A stretch of 64,000 nt of DNA, taken from contig ARYC01025363.1 of the NCBI GenBank assembly GCA_000711775.1, positions 1 through 64,000 on the forward strand, read 5' to 3'. The DNA comes from Oxytricha trifallax. Lineage: Eukaryota > Ciliophora > Spirotrichea > Sporadotrichida > Oxytrichidae. The notes beneath the pieces are model-generated. The model was not told the DNA's origin. It was given only the letters and a program-made list of their open reading frames with translations, and ran no database searches. Within the stretch, counting starts at the first letter, position 1. The number at the start of each line of letters is the position of its first letter. The translations under genes and the position numbers were made by a program. Below, one piece after another: positions 1-12,249 of the stretch.

Positions 1-333
1 ACTTAAATAAATCATTCAGAGTAAATTCTTTCAAAGCATTCTGTACATTAATGCTATTTAGAATATGCTAACGAAGCTGTTATTCTGTATTCATGCATAG
101 AATCTATGTTGTAAGTAATCTGATGTAAACCACTTTTTGTTATTGCATATTTTGATAAAATTCTGCTTTAAATGATTGTTTAAATTTAGTTAATATTAGT
201 ACTTATTCATTTTATGCTCAATCCATTTTCAAATTTAGCGTAACTCTTAATTCTTAATGCTTTTGCGTGCTATTTTTATGATATTCATGATGATTTTTAA
301 ATAAAATAAAGTGATTGTAAAATAAATATAGAA

Positions 334-369
334 TAATAGTAATAGTAATAGTAATAGTAATAGTAATAA
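334..369. repeat. AATAGT hexanucleotide microsatellite
   Basis: About six tandem copies of AATAGT. With TAA/TAG read as glutamine it could in principle be translated, but the surroundings are AT-rich and show no protein-like frame, so I read it as a simple repeat. Confidence 0.85.
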
Positions 370-418
370 CAGAAACAGTAATAGTAAATCTAAAAAAATA
401 ACGTTTTATCTTCATCGT

Positions 419-612
419 TCATAGAAAATCTTAAATTGTTTGCCTTTAACTCTTTGACTTCTTGAACTTCCTGTTGACGCCATCTGTCTTACCAGGTGCA
501 ACTCCTGTAAAAATAAAAAGTTAGATATATTTTTTTGAACTTACATTAATGTTGAATGAAATAGCGATTTCCTGATCAGATATATTTAAATTGTTAATCA
601 CTTTATTTTATT
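419..612 (-). CDS. Last exons of an unrecognised host gene, with a 40-nt intron
   Basis: On the minus strand a short frame reads ...ISDQEIAISFNIN, is interrupted by a 40-nt GTAAGT...ACAG intron (505-544), and continues as ELHLVRQMASTGSSRSQR to a TGA at 421-419. The splice sites and the rise in GC content over the exons are what support it. The product is basic and serine-rich at the C terminus and is not recognised. The 5' part is not identified. The reading frame across the intron is consistent, but the call rests on splice signals and composition, not homology. Confidence 0.4.
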
Positions 613-2337
613 ATTTAAAAATTTTTACTTTATTCAAAAGTATCATGATTAATACAATCAGTTTGTATCGATCTTAATTAACTGTCAGAATATTTCATAA
701 AAGTAAAGTTGATTAAATTCATTATTATTAAATAAATTATTCACTCTTAAAAAACTTATATCAACACATCTATTATTTCTTCTACTGTAATTGAAAAATC
801 CTGGTTATAATTATTCTAAAAACTAATTCATTCACATTATGTTAATTTAGTCATCTCCCAGTCACATCAAAATTAGTTCTTGTAAATATTACTTATTTTA
901 CATTAATCATCTAAAATTTTCTTGACCAAATTAATACTCAACTAAAATTAAGCCGATTGAATAAATATCCCAGAAATGTGATCCAATTTTTAATTTCAAT
1001 TAGTTATTTACATATATACTATGTTAGTTTACCTTGAAGGGCTAAGTCATTAGATCTTTGACCACAATACATAATTACTTATAAATACTTCAAAAATAGA
1101 TATTAATTATATCAAAATGTTTTCTTGCTTTAGATCACTGTAAACTAAGTCGTTACCGTGCAGCTTATCCATAATTGTAAGTAATAGCTTTTTTTAATAC
1201 TCTTAGATTTATTAAATTTTAAGGGTTGTTTAATAGGATCTTGTTATAAGAGTATGCTTGTTGTAGTTAATCTTAACTCATAGTATTATATCTTTGTATT
1301 ATAAGTCTAAGTTTTAAAGTATTTGCAGTAGTTAAATTTATTCCAAAGTTCTTGAGCCAATAATTAATTTTTATTGAGATAACTGAGGCCATAAATGCTG
1401 AAGATTTTATTTTATTCTTTAAAATTAAGATCAGTTGGGAGGACTCTCCAATAATTAAATTATAATCAAAGGAATCTTGCAACAATATTCTAATTTCTTT
1501 CAAAGAACTGTCGTAATTGAGCTTTTAAAATTAGTATTTCTTGTTCTTTATTATCAAAAACAAATGATTATTTTTCTTTGACCAATTTTTTTCTTCAAAT
1601 TATCAAAATGATAAATTATTTAGTTTATTTAATTGCTGCTTTATCATAAAGTTATTCAATTATTATTCTTGGAAAATTGGCTATAAATTAATAATTAAAA
1701 TTAATTTTCTTACATTTTGCTAGATATTTATTGCTTTTAATTCTTCTAAATTGTGATTTATCAATTTACTCTTAATTCAATAGGTTACATGTTGCAATGT
1801 TTAACATAGCAATAATATTTTCCATTTATTTTTAGAAATTTTACTTGTTTTGCATGTCTAATCTAGTCTCGATAGAATGATTCATGTTAAAATAATATGA
1901 GAAAAAGATTGCATCTGAAAAGATATTTTGGTTATTAGACTTAATTTTAATCATATTTATTTTAAATGCACCACTCGAAAACTTCCATTATGTAAACTTC
2001 ATTTCTTCAATACCATCAAATGAGTTTGGTCTTTGTTTTTATCTTTTAATTTCTTCCCATTACTAGGCTTACACTTACATTGCTTCTATATGCTTTTGTT
2101 GAGTTAAGTTGTTATTTATCTATGAAATTTAAATTTAAATTATTTTCAATGTGATTTATACTTTAATATAGAATAATTATTAAAAATTATAGTCGGCTGA
2201 AAATTATTAAAAAGATTGTCAGGCCTGACATTTATTAAAAAGGGTGCCAGGCCATAAAATATATTAATATTTAGACTAAAAATATAAAATTTAATAGTTA
2301 CTTTTATAAACATAATATTTTAAATTGTTAATTAACG
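613..2337. other. AT-rich spacer, no recognised gene
   Basis: Very AT-rich sequence without a protein-like frame, inverted repeat or RNA gene that I can support. A short minus-strand frame near 1273-1503 looks like chance. Confidence 0.6.
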
Positions 2338-2756
2338 AAGAAGGAAGGGAAGTTTCCTGCTCTAAAACAGCTTCCCGCCCCCTGCGGAAGTTTTCTTCCC
2401 CCTAGGAAGTTTTGTGCCCCAACATTAAATTTTAATTGTTTGGCAATAAAAATATTAAAACCTATAAATTTTAATTTCAATTATATTTACCATTTACTAA
2501 ATAATTTAAATGATATATAATTTTCAAAGTAGATTATTAATTTTTATCAAATTATTAATTAAAACAATGGTAAATAATTGTTTTTTATTAATTATTAATA
2601 TGATTTTTATTAAAATTTGCATTCATTTTCAAGGTATCAATGATCTTCTAATACAGATTATAAATAATTAAATCTTAATTGATGTTAAAGATTTTGAAAA
2701 AATTATAAATTTATATATTTTATGTATGGGCAGGAAACATCACCCTCCCTAAAAAA
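2338..2756. mobile_element. Poly-G-ended inverted-repeat element (MITE-like)
   Basis: The left end has GGGAAGTTTCCTG (about 2347-2359). The right end has the inverse, CAGGAAACATCACCCTCCC (about 2730-2748). Just inside the left end are several GC-rich copies of GGAAGTTTTC/CTTCCCCC in otherwise AT-rich DNA. There is no coding capacity. The TTTCCTG core of the ends is shared with the element at 37720-38166, so the two probably belong to one non-autonomous family. Exact ends and target duplication are uncertain. Confidence 0.5.
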
Positions 2757-2849
2757 TATTCATATTATAAAAAAAATAAGAGGTAAAATATAATTAAATA
2801 ATGAAATGTTTAATTAATAAAATAAATTAATTTTTACACCATTATAGTT

Positions 2850-3667
2850 TAATAAGGTAAAATTTTTTGAGAATAAATGAATTTTTTGATATAATATAGA
2901 ATGTTGATTAATTAAGATTTAAATAAGTCTTAAAATATATGAGGAAAGTGAATATACAAAGAATTTGAAGCAAAGTAAAATACAAAAATTTTAGAAACAT
3001 ATTGCTCAAATATAACAAGATATTCTGAGTCGATAAATGAGCGCATGAGCGCTAAATATGTGCGCTCATGCGCTCAAAAATTAATCCTGAGTCCATATCA
3101 AAGGACTTTTGTCTTAATTCAGGTTCTTAAATAGCAAACCTCTCCTCCTTATAAAGCCCTATTTTTAATAAATTATTAAATAATTATATTGATTTTAATA
3201 ATATAGTTTTAATTTTTAATTAAAACTTAAAAATAATAGTACTAATCAAATTTCTCTAAAGAGAATTATGTTTTGATCTTACTTTTAAATTTAATAAATT
3301 GCGTAATCATAAATATTATTAAAATCAATATAATTAATTAATAATTTATTAAAAATAGGGCTTTATAAGGAAGAGAGGTTTGCTACTTAAGAACCTGAAT
3401 TAAGACAAAAGTCCTTTGATATGGACTCAGAATTAATTTTATGAGCGCATGAGCGCACATATTTAGCGCTCATGCGCTCATTTATCGACTCAGAATATCT
3501 TGTTATATTTGACAATATGTTTCTAAAATTTTTGTATTTTACTTTGCTAAAAATTCTTTGTATATTCACTTTCCTCATATATTTTAAGACTTATTTAAAT
3601 CTTAATTAATCAACATTCTATATTTATTCAAAAAATTCATTTATTCTCAAAAAATTTTACCTTATTA
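2850..3667. mobile_element. TA-flanked giant palindrome, about 370-bp arms (foldback MITE)
   Basis: The arms 2850-~3215 and ~3300-3667 are nearly perfect reverse complements separated by an AT-rich spacer. The outermost shared bases are TAATAAGGTAAAA, with a TA dinucleotide at both ends. Each arm contains a smaller GC-richer palindrome, GAGCGCATGAGCGC...GCGCTCATGCGCTC (near 3040-3080 and 3440-3480). The structure fits a Tc1/mariner-type foldback element or a TA-bounded germline-limited insertion. No transposase is present. Confidence 0.85.
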
Positions 3668-3921
3668 CTTTTAGAGAATGGATATTATTCAATAAGATTT
3701 ATTAAAATTAAGGATATTATAGTAATTAGAAAATACTCTCAGAGAGATAGACGGCAATTAATAATATAGAAATGTAAATTTATTACAGATCTCTACTATA
3801 TATTAATCAGTATTATTGTTACTTACTAATGTATTATTAATTAACTTAATTTAGTTAGATGTGATTAGGTATATAAACATTGGTAACTCCGGGTTTACTG
3901 TATCACAGGACTAATCTCTGG

Positions 3922-4249
3922 TCATTAGTATGGTTTAACTTTCCTTAATAATTTCTTGATCTCATCTTGAGTTGCAGTAGATGGTTTGTTCACCTTGTAT
4001 GCAATAGTCCTTAGTTCTTGCAACAGCTCTCTGAGTTTCCTTGTTCGTTGAGGATTATTTAAACTTTGTAGTTCAGCCACACACCTATGCAAGAGTATGT
4101 AGTACAGCTACCACACCTTGGGTTGACACTTGAATCTTCGCTGACAGTTAGTTGGGAGTCGTCAGCTTGTTCCTTGGGGCCATGTCCCTCGCTTCACTCC
4201 AACAGCTCCCGTTCTCTTAGTTGCTCCATGTTCTTCAGCCACATTAGTA
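3922..4249 (-). CDS. Candidate exon, arginine/lysine-rich C terminus of an unknown protein
   Basis: A GC-richer island in AT-rich DNA gives a minus-strand frame of about 108 codons. It has few Gln codons and one TGA (4164-4162, read as Trp in GTSWRLPTNCQRR). It runs through LRELLQELRTIAYKVNKPS and DEIKKLLRKVKPYQ to a TGA stop at 3924-3922. The C-terminal part looks like an amphipathic helix. The product is not recognised and the 5' end is not determined. The composition and protein-like residue mix are the only support. Confidence 0.4.
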
Positions 4250-4442
4250 AGCAATAATAATACTGAAAATATTCTCATTAGAAATTAATTAAGTCCATTA
4301 ATATTAGGGTTTAGTTGGTAAATTTAATTAGTTTTATTACTTTTTTAAAATAAGATTTCGTTTGGACTTTGGCATAAATACAAATAAACTTAAAACGATA
4401 GACAAGCCTGACAATCAGTAAAATAAGCTTAAAGTTTCAAGA

Positions 4443-5010
4443 TTGCTAGAAGGAAAGCTAAACTCTAAAGATGACTGGTATAGATTTTTGAAGTACCATA
4501 GCAATATTTGTCTCATTTTCACATTTTTAAGAGGGTTATTGTTTGCCAAGCTACACAAACACAACCATGAGATTTATCAAAGATTATTTGCAAGGGTCAA
4601 AAATTCTTATCAAGTAAAATCAAATTAATATCATCAACGTGGCTAATTATCTAGAACTACAGTTTAGAAATATATTAAAGGAGGTTATTCAGGATCAAAA
4701 TATCAAAAGACATTTGAACTACTATGATGATCAAAAATAATTGCCAGTATGAGTTTTTTTTTTCAAAATTGTGGGTAGAATATTATAATAATTAGTAAAG
4801 GCTAAAATAGGTTGAGAAATATAAAAACATTAGACTATGATAAGCAAGAAGATATAGGAATTAAACAAGAAATCCTTTATGTAATCAACGAAGACCATAT
4901 TTTTCGAGTATAAAATTTTGTTTAAATTTAAACTTAATATTAGGGACTAATAGAAAAGCATTGGGGATTCTCAAGGTGTAATCTAAGGCAAAGCGTCAGC
5001 TTACAAATAA
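4443..5010 (+). other. Weak coding-like segment
   Basis: A plus-strand frame begins MLEGKLNSKDDWYRFLKYH and, after a change of frame near 4620, continues as VANYLELQFRNILKEVIQDQ. It could be the remnant of a gene or element. No family is recognised, and openness means little with this code. Confidence 0.25.
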
Positions 5011-5730
5011 AACTTTTGAATTAAATCTATTAATTATAAAATAATTTAATTATTATATTATGCATTAATTTTCAAAATTAGAATATATTAAAAATAAAAT
5101 TACAACTGAATAATTAAAATAACTTAATCAAAAATGGTTGAGAGTGCGTGAGAGAGATCCATCCTGTACAATCAAGTAGGTCACTATTATTTCTAATTCA
5201 ATGCAATATTTTAAAAGTAAATGATACTCTCTTACTTATTTTCGATAATTTCACTCAAATAAGCTGTAGAAATTTTTATACTAGAATTTATATTTAAAAG
5301 TAAAAAATCTAGAATTTACAAAAAATAATGAAATTTAGATAATGGGAAGTGACTTGACAGTAATTAAAGGCAGCACCAAATATTATACTTAAAACAGTGA
5401 TATTTGTACATATATGTCTTGTTCACTCAAATCAATATATTTAGGAAAAGTTGAAAATAAAAATATGATAATAAATTAATAAAAGGCAGTTATAAAAGCT
5501 AATAAAAAAGCATGCAATTTTTCATAGTTTTAATAAGCTTATTTCTGATATAAATTTGCAACTATTTATACTTTACATATTAATGCCAGTTGTGTATTTC
5601 TTTGAATTAATTAATTCCTAATCTTTTGTATTTTTATCAATATTAAGTAATTTTAGATTCTATTCAATATGATATGAACTTGATGTTCTAATTATAAGTA
5701 TTTTAATTCTTGTTCACAACATAACTTTGC

Positions 5731-6198
5731 TCATGCTTGTCCTTCTTGATTAATTTTGTAGCATAATTCGAAAGACCATCAATTATTCTGGTGAACCTTC
5801 AACTTAAACTGATATTTATCTTAGCCCATAGAATACATATTATCCATCCTTGCAAGTACATCTTTATAGCACTGTAATGATAGGTACAAATCAAGATGAT
5901 GAGTTTCAGTTAAGTATTGATCTTCCATAAATTTATTAAAAAATAAACAGTTTAACGATAAGTTTTATAGCAATCCCTCTCAGTCTTAATCGAATTTTTT
6001 ATAGGTAATTCTTTTTAACATAATCTGAATTTTCACATATCTTTTCCATGCCACCTAGGCCAAATTAGGAGACCCTAAGTCATCTAATATAGCTTTTTAA
6101 TTAGGAACCATATCCTAACTGTTTTAAGAGTTATTTTACAACGTCGGTTCTTGATTATTTCTAGGTAAACATTTTAGTGGAAATCTTAGCATATTCAT
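5731..6198 (-). CDS. Unrecognised protein, about 155 residues
   Basis: A single minus-strand frame starts at ATG 6198 (MNMLRFPLKCLPRNN) and reads ILDDLGSPNLAQVAWKRYVK, then YLSLQCYKDVLARMDNMYS, to a TGA at 5733-5731. TGA also occurs internally at 5982-5980 (FDQDWEGLL) and 5781-5779 (HQNNWWSFELC, where it precedes a TGG), so it would have to be tryptophan there. The frame can continue past 5731 if that TGA is also sense. No homologous family is recognised. Coding is inferred from residue composition. Confidence 0.4.
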
Positions 6199-6199
6199 T

Positions 6200-7800
6200 T
6201 ACTATCATATTGCTGTGAAATGAAAATATTTGGGCCAGTTATTCATGAAATATTAATGATAGTCTACTATTTTTCCATCTAAAAATTTAGTTGGTATGTA
6301 TTCTCACTCTTTAAGGAGCCATTTAGAATAATAAATCAAAGCAAGATATTACTGGTATTATCTTCCTTAATTTAACAGAGTTTTTAATTTTTATTTATCA
6401 AACATAATTGGAATAGACCTTTTTTCGATAAATTTCTTATCATTATCCTGTGCAAGCTCATTTACATATTAAATGCATGTTAATATCTTAATATAATTGA
6501 ACTCTTCTTGTGAATATAATTTTGTTCATCAGTAGTACTTCGTTATTATATCACTGTTATTGTTGCTGCTTGAGTAATTATAACTGAATTATCATTTTTG
6601 TTCAATTATTAAATATGGCTGAATTTTATGATTACTACTTATTGCATTATTGGATGTTGAAATGATTCCTCGGATAAGATTAGCATGAAAAGTGAATTTA
6701 GAATTTAATTTACTCATGAAAAATATTACCTGAGATTCCATAAAAGTATATTGCATCTTGCTTGATTTATCAAATATAATAATTTAATGATAAAAGGATT
6801 TTTGGGTAAAATTATCTAATAAATTTTCTTATAAAGATGCTGTTTCTCTTTTAGTAAAAAAGCAAATATAGATAAAATTATATCATTTCAATTAATAAGC
6901 TTAGTTTTTTTCAAGTACTAATGAACATCTATTTAATTAACTGTGCTATGGGAATCACTCCTTGATATATTAGAATCATTATTCATGATTGTCACGTTAC
7001 GATTAGATTAAACAATTTTTTTAAAACTATTGTTATAAAAAAGATAAAATTAAAGTTTGGAAAGTATTTTTTGTGGTTTTAACTCATCGAGTGTAATAAT
7101 AAAAATTTGTCAGGTTATTAATAAATTTTATTTTATTCTAACTTTAAGTCTTAAAAATCACAAAAAATATTGCATCTCTAGTAAAATTAACTATCCTTTA
7201 ATGTGATTTTATTTACTAAATTTATTCTAATATATTTTTTTTCAATATAAATTTAATTATAGTATTAGTCAAATTTTAATGAAGTTACTAAATATAATAC
7301 GTTCAATTTCTCCAAGAAATATACGTAGTACTTTTTAAATTTTAGGAAATCTTATTAAACTAGTTGAATTTACAACTAATTATAGTCGCGTTATTTTTAA
7401 ATAAATTACTTTATATTTTTTATTAGACTCTTAAAATAAAACAATTAAAATTATAAGAATCATACTTTAATTGAAATTTCAGAAAATAATGCAGTAAGAT
7501 CTTTAAAGGATTATGCTTTGAATTCTACTCAAAGTTAAGTTAACAATAATATTTTTGTAGTAAGTTTAACTTTCTTGGAGTTGAAGTCACCGTAAGTAAG
7601 TGTTGTAAGTACCAAAATTTTTTATTTATAAAAATAATTTTTTGATTTTAAATTCTTGAGTTGGTAAGTGTCTTTCAATAAAAAATCTACATTTGATGAA
7701 TTTAAAATTCTCGATATGGAAAAATAATTTAATCTACATTTTAATTGTAAACACTATCTTAATTTTGCGAGTGAAGAAGAAGAAGATGAAGAAATAAAAA
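6200..7800. other. AT-rich spacer, nothing recognised
   Basis: No gene, repeat or RNA that I can support. A (GAA)n-rich tract near 7770-7795 is low-complexity. Confidence 0.5.
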
Positions 7801-7807
7801 TGCAAAA

Positions 7808-7965
7808 AATCAAAATTTGAGGCTCATCTTGGTATCGTAGATAAAACGTGCTTGGCCTAACTGTACGTTAGTGCCGCACCTTTCACAAAAAACTAAGTGT
7901 AAACTGTCTTCTTTGCATTTCTTGTTGCTAGAAAAAAAGAAAGGTAATATATATATATATCTATT
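7808..7965 (-). CDS. Candidate C-terminal exon with a CxxC pair
   Basis: The minus-strand frame CKEDSLHLVFCERCGTNVQL...YDTKMSLKF ends at TGA. The CERC pair resembles half of a zinc ribbon, but a second pair is not visible in this exon. Upstream sequence is AT-rich, so any earlier exons are not located. The family is unknown. Confidence 0.3.
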
Positions 7966-8039
7966 TAAAAATACCATATTTAATATTAAAAAACCTATAT
8001 TTAATACACAATTAATAGAATGTTTCATTATGTTTAATT

Positions 8040-9145
8040 GCCTTGAGTTAAAAATGTTTTTATAATTAAGATCTTCAATATTGATTATATTTATATTCTC
8101 ATAAATACGAAAAATTAATACATTTTAATTGTGTTTGATAATGTAATAAAAAAAATTATTACACTTTAAATTATTTTAAATAAATATAAAAATACTGGTA
8201 AGTTATTAGCAATTAATTATCTTAAGTTAAAAAGCCAAAATTATAATATCTTTAATTTTATTGTTTGCATCTAAATTAAATTAGAAATTTATGAGTTATG
8301 AAGATCAAAAAAATTAATTGAATTAATAAAATTCTAAATATTAATAATTTATAAGAATAATAAAATAAAATTTTTTTCTAAGTTATTATAACAAAAACAA
8401 AGATAAAGTGAAAATTGAAAATATAAATCCAAAAATGAATTATTTTTATTCTAATATTTTTTCTCTTTACGCTGTTAAATTTTTTTTATTTTCAACGACT
8501 TTTTAATTCTAGCTTATTTGAAACTTTTTGTTTCTCCCCTTTTACTACTAATCAAGCTATTAAGGAAAAATAAAAATAAAAAACATTAAATATATTCTTT
8601 TGGATATATTATTTTGCATTATTTATTATTTTAAATGACTATAGTATTCACAAATTTATTATTAATTAAACCCCATGTATATTATTTACGAAAAAATAGG
8701 TAGTAATATTAAAATAATTTAAATATAATAAATTAAATAAGTTCTGATATTATTTTATAATTCAACAACTTCTAAAAGTGATTTATACATAGCAAACAAC
8801 ATTAATAATTATCTATTTTAATATTAAAATCCTTTAAATTGCTTTATTTAATTTTGGTCGATGAAACAGTTTGAATTATTGATTCTTTAAATATTAAATT
8901 TATCTTTAGTTTATGTTTTCTGCATTAGCATCTCCTTTTGTGTGAGAAAAAAATCATTATTACCTTAAGGTTTCTTTAAGAGGATTCTCTTAATCTAAAT
9001 TTTATACTTTCAAATTTAAAAGAAATTTTAAATTTCAAAAACTCCTCCAAACTAAAACTTTAATTCTGAATATGACATTTTTAAAGTATAAATAAGATAG
9101 TATGATTAGATTATAGTATTTATACTATGATCAAATTGTTAAGTG
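8040..9145. other. AT-rich spacer
   Basis: Nothing beyond AT-rich sequence is seen between the candidate exon and the first R1 repeat copy. Confidence 0.5.
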
Positions 9146-9149
9146 GATT

Positions 9150-9629
9150 GTAGGCAGGGACTGCTGGGTTCACCACATTAGGGGCCTGTCGGGTTCAATC
9201 TGTCGTTCCTAAACTCATCGAGTTGACTCCATGTTAAGGATTTCTCTGCATAGATGAGCTACCTGGCGTGAGTTCAGCTTCCTAGGTAATAGGGAGCAGG
9301 AGAAGGTGGTGCTCAGCCTACAAAGTGAGAATATGAGAACCATAGAAGCCATCGATAATAATTTTCCTCCCACACCAGGTCGGGTTAATAAGGCTACCAC
9401 AGCGAAAGGACAGAGACTACTAAATCAGCAGCAGTGGAACCTGGTAAGAGTTTTCTCCAGACTCCCCTTCAATTGTTTACACGAAGCAGATCTCTGCGAT
9501 CTCTGCGGGGGGTACTCCTAGTTCGCTAGGCTCTTATCTCGTATGCATCTCGGTACAGTGAGAAGTGGAATGGGGGGCGAGGTGGTTTTTTGGAAGTTTT
9601 CTAGTTTACGACTTGCCACATCATTAATT
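9150..9629 (+). repeat. R1 repeat, copy A, left part (GC-rich, SINE-like)
   Basis: About 480 bp, much richer in GC than its surroundings, and clearly related to 61987-62517. Shared landmarks are the CTGGG...CACAT block, GTCGG, a box-B-like GGTTCAATCT (9192-9201), CTTCCTAGGTAA, CCACACC, GGCTACCACA and GACTTGCCAC near the end. Differences between the copies include indels that are not multiples of three, so it is probably not protein-coding. A tRNA-derived head is possible, but box A is not convincing. The copy is interrupted at 9629 by a large insertion and resumes at 15684. Confidence 0.8.
9625..9629. repeat. Left copy of a 5-bp target duplication (TAATT)
   Basis: TAATT here and at 15684-15688 bracket the insertion in R1. 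The uninterrupted R1 copy has a single TGATT at the same place. Confidence 0.6.
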
Positions 9630-10463
9630 TTGGTCGAATTTGTTTAAAAATGGAGATTATCTATAATCAAAGAAATCTATAACGTTTATAAAAAGTGTAT
9701 TATATAATAATAACTTAATAAAATTAGGTATTAATAATTTTGTAAATTAAACATAATCAGAGAGGTATTACTTTATAGCTCAATGTTAGATTCCATGAAA
9801 TAGATTGTTCGATTTATGCTAAGTCTTATTTGAAGTTATTCTACTCTTGAGCTATCAATTAAGACTTTCTATATACAACTATATTTTATTGCTTTCAAAT
9901 AATATCGTCAAAATGTTCTAATTTCTGAATAGAGTATTTTTAGAAGGTCACGATTAAGACACTCCTTTTAACTATATTTCTTACCAATCCTCTAATTCAG
10001 TATTCTATTTTCTGAAAAAAAGAATAACTTAAATAGTGAAATATAATGTTACTAAAAAAAGTAACAAACTTAAAATCATTCACTGTTAATGATCTGTATT
10101 CAAAGATGAAGAAAAAGTTTTAAGTTCTAATAAAAAACGCATTCATTAATAAGTTATTTATAAATAATAAAATAATTTAATATGATATTTTTGTAATTTT
10201 TTAAATAGATTTCAGCTTTTAAAGTGGTGCTTGATTTATTTCTAGTATTGGAAGTTTGAAATGCAAATATTATTTTAATATAATAGTCTTCTAATAAAAT
10301 CGTACGAGTGACTAATAATTACAGCATTGAACTAAAAAGCTAAATAGTAGATAAACCTATGAAAAAATGAGAACAAACCATTTTAGAAGTGTAGTAGTAA
10401 AATACTTTAGGTAATTAAAATGCAAAATAAATACTATATGTAATTACCAAAAGTACAAAAACT

Positions 10464-12129
10464 CAAATGAACCAGATTCATTGATCAATCTCTTTGCAGT
10501 TCCTTGCTTCTCTCTCATTTGTATCTGCTTCCATAATAAATACTTGATTTCTCTCTCTCCTCTTCGTTGTCGATTCTACTTGTTACATCTTTAACTTCAT
10601 CTTCATATGTTTGCATCGAGTTTCCTAGCTTGATTTCTTTATTCTCACTCCTCTCTGCTTTTGGTTTGGCTTGATTTGGGAATAGATATTCTTCTACTGC
10701 TGATCTTTCCTCGATAATCTCGCTGAACTTCCCTTCACATTCAAAGAGTTCTTACTCTAATTGTCCTCTTGGAATTTCCTTTTGGATTAACTCGTCCCAT
10801 CTATCAATCTTTGGGTCGTAGTAGTAAGAGCCCGTTCCCATCTCGACATCGGCTCCTTACCAGATCACTTTTCCTCTCCATTTCTCTAATCGCCTCATCT
10901 TCACTTATGCCTTTCCCAGATCTGCCGATCTCCATTTTAGTAATTCCAATCTCCAGATTAAAAATGAGGTAGTACTTTTACATGTTCACCCGATCCTTGG
11001 CAAAAATCTGAAATACTGGTTGTCCATCCAGTATTAGGGCCAGGTGATTTATAATCAGCGCAGCCAGGATTCCGCAATCTTCAGGGTCTCTTACTTGGTT
11101 CCTTTCCACCATGCTCGCAAGTTTGCTGACTTTGAAGTCATTTCCAACTATCCTAGATGCCAGTTCACTCACTTGGGCTATGTGTTTTTGCAACACTGCA
11201 TTGCTCCCTACGTCTTTCCTTGTATCATAGATTTCTATGGTTCCTGATTTCCTCTCGACCTTTAGCACTACCCAGTTCTTGCAGTGTTTAACACTGCTTT
11301 GGCAACTTGTTGGTATTATCACTCCTGCAATATCTTCTGTTTCTCTCCAGTACTTACCGTTTTCTAATTTCCAATTAGATTCTCCAATACTTTTCTCCAG
11401 CCTATGTATCCCGTTGTCATTCAGAACCACTGGTGGCTGTCAAGTACTTTATCTTTTGCTCCCTGATTTATACCTCCTCGATCTGTCTTCTTCTGATAAG
11501 TGGTTTCCCGGTATTAGGTCGAAGTGTTTCCATTATTGGTTTATCTCTCTTTCGTGCTCAACCTAGCATTTTGACCAAAGATCCTCTTCTCTAGCTCCTC
11601 TTCTTCTTGCTGGCTATCTCTCATCATACTTCCTTACAAGCGCTTTCTCCATCTTTACTCTTGTGCTTGGACAGCAGACAATTTTTGTCATTCTTTTTAC
11701 CATCGGAGTCCACCCTTTCTTGGCATAGATGATCTTATCGAATCCTTGGCACTTCACCTCTGTCAAGTCGATGATTTTCTTGAATTTCATTTGATCTCCT
11801 TGAACACATGTTGACCCGTCCTCGTGCTTGTCGAATTCAACTCTCTGGGTCTTGGGCTCATGCATCTTCTTGCTTGGATTTGATTTTCCAATCTTCAACT
11901 TGCTCTTAAAGCCCATCTGCTTGTTTAATGGGACCTCTCTGCTCTTTTCATTTCTGATTCCAAGAACCTCTTGATCTTTACTTCTGTCTCTATACTCAAA
12001 TCGTACTTCTTGTACCTTCTCCCAAAACTCTCTCTTCTTGTTATACTGATCTCGTTGCCTCATCTATCTTTCTCTCCCTTTCTCATTGTTCCAGTTACTC
12101 TGATGTTTACTGAAATTTGATCGTTCCAT
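10464..12129 (-). CDS. Element protein with Ulp1/C48-like cysteine protease domain
   Basis: The start is chosen at ATG 12129 (MERSNFSKHQ), just after a 43-bp leader shared with the neighbouring gene. The product is about 550 residues. The N-terminal half is basic and lysine-rich (MRQRDQYNKKREFWEKVQEV). The middle part, roughly residues 220-370, has the order expected of a Ulp1-type fold: NWVVLKVER, then IEIYDTRKD, then NQVRDPEDCGILAALIINHL. The DCG and the Asp of YDT match the C48 pattern, but the usual His before Trp is Asn, so activity is doubtful. The C-terminal part is acidic (QLEQELFECEGKFSEIIEER). SUMO-protease-like domains occur in several transposon families, so this may be an accessory gene of the inverted-repeat element or an accessory protein of the LINE. 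About two breaks are visible. Confidence 0.6.
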
Positions 12130-12143
12130 AGTTTCTTTGTTAC

Positions 12144-12186
12144 TTTAATTTGCCATTTGATTTTCTTTTTAAATTATTAATTAATT
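12144..12186 (-). repeat. 43-bp direct repeat, copy 1 (leader of the protease gene)
   Basis: 42 of 43 bases match 15503-15545. On the minus strand each copy sits just upstream of an ATG-Glu start (12129 and 15492). It is either a repeated gene leader or a target duplication left by the LINE. Confidence 0.85.
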
Positions 12187-12249
12187 TTAACTTTCTGATT
12201 CTCTCTTATAATATACTTCTTGGTATTCTCTCATTTAGATATTCGTAGT

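Noticed and set aside
334-369. Ciliate telomeric repeat
   Set aside because: The unit AATAGT does not resemble C4A2 or C4A4 telomeric repeats and there is no chromosome end.
3387-3578. A 63-codon minus-strand frame inside the palindrome
   Set aside because: It lies in one arm and is mirrored in the other; the residue mix is not protein-like and the arms are explained by the foldback structure.
9306-9521. A plus-strand frame inside R1 copy A
   Set aside because: The other R1 copy has indels that break the frame without regard to codons, so the repeat is not conserved as protein.
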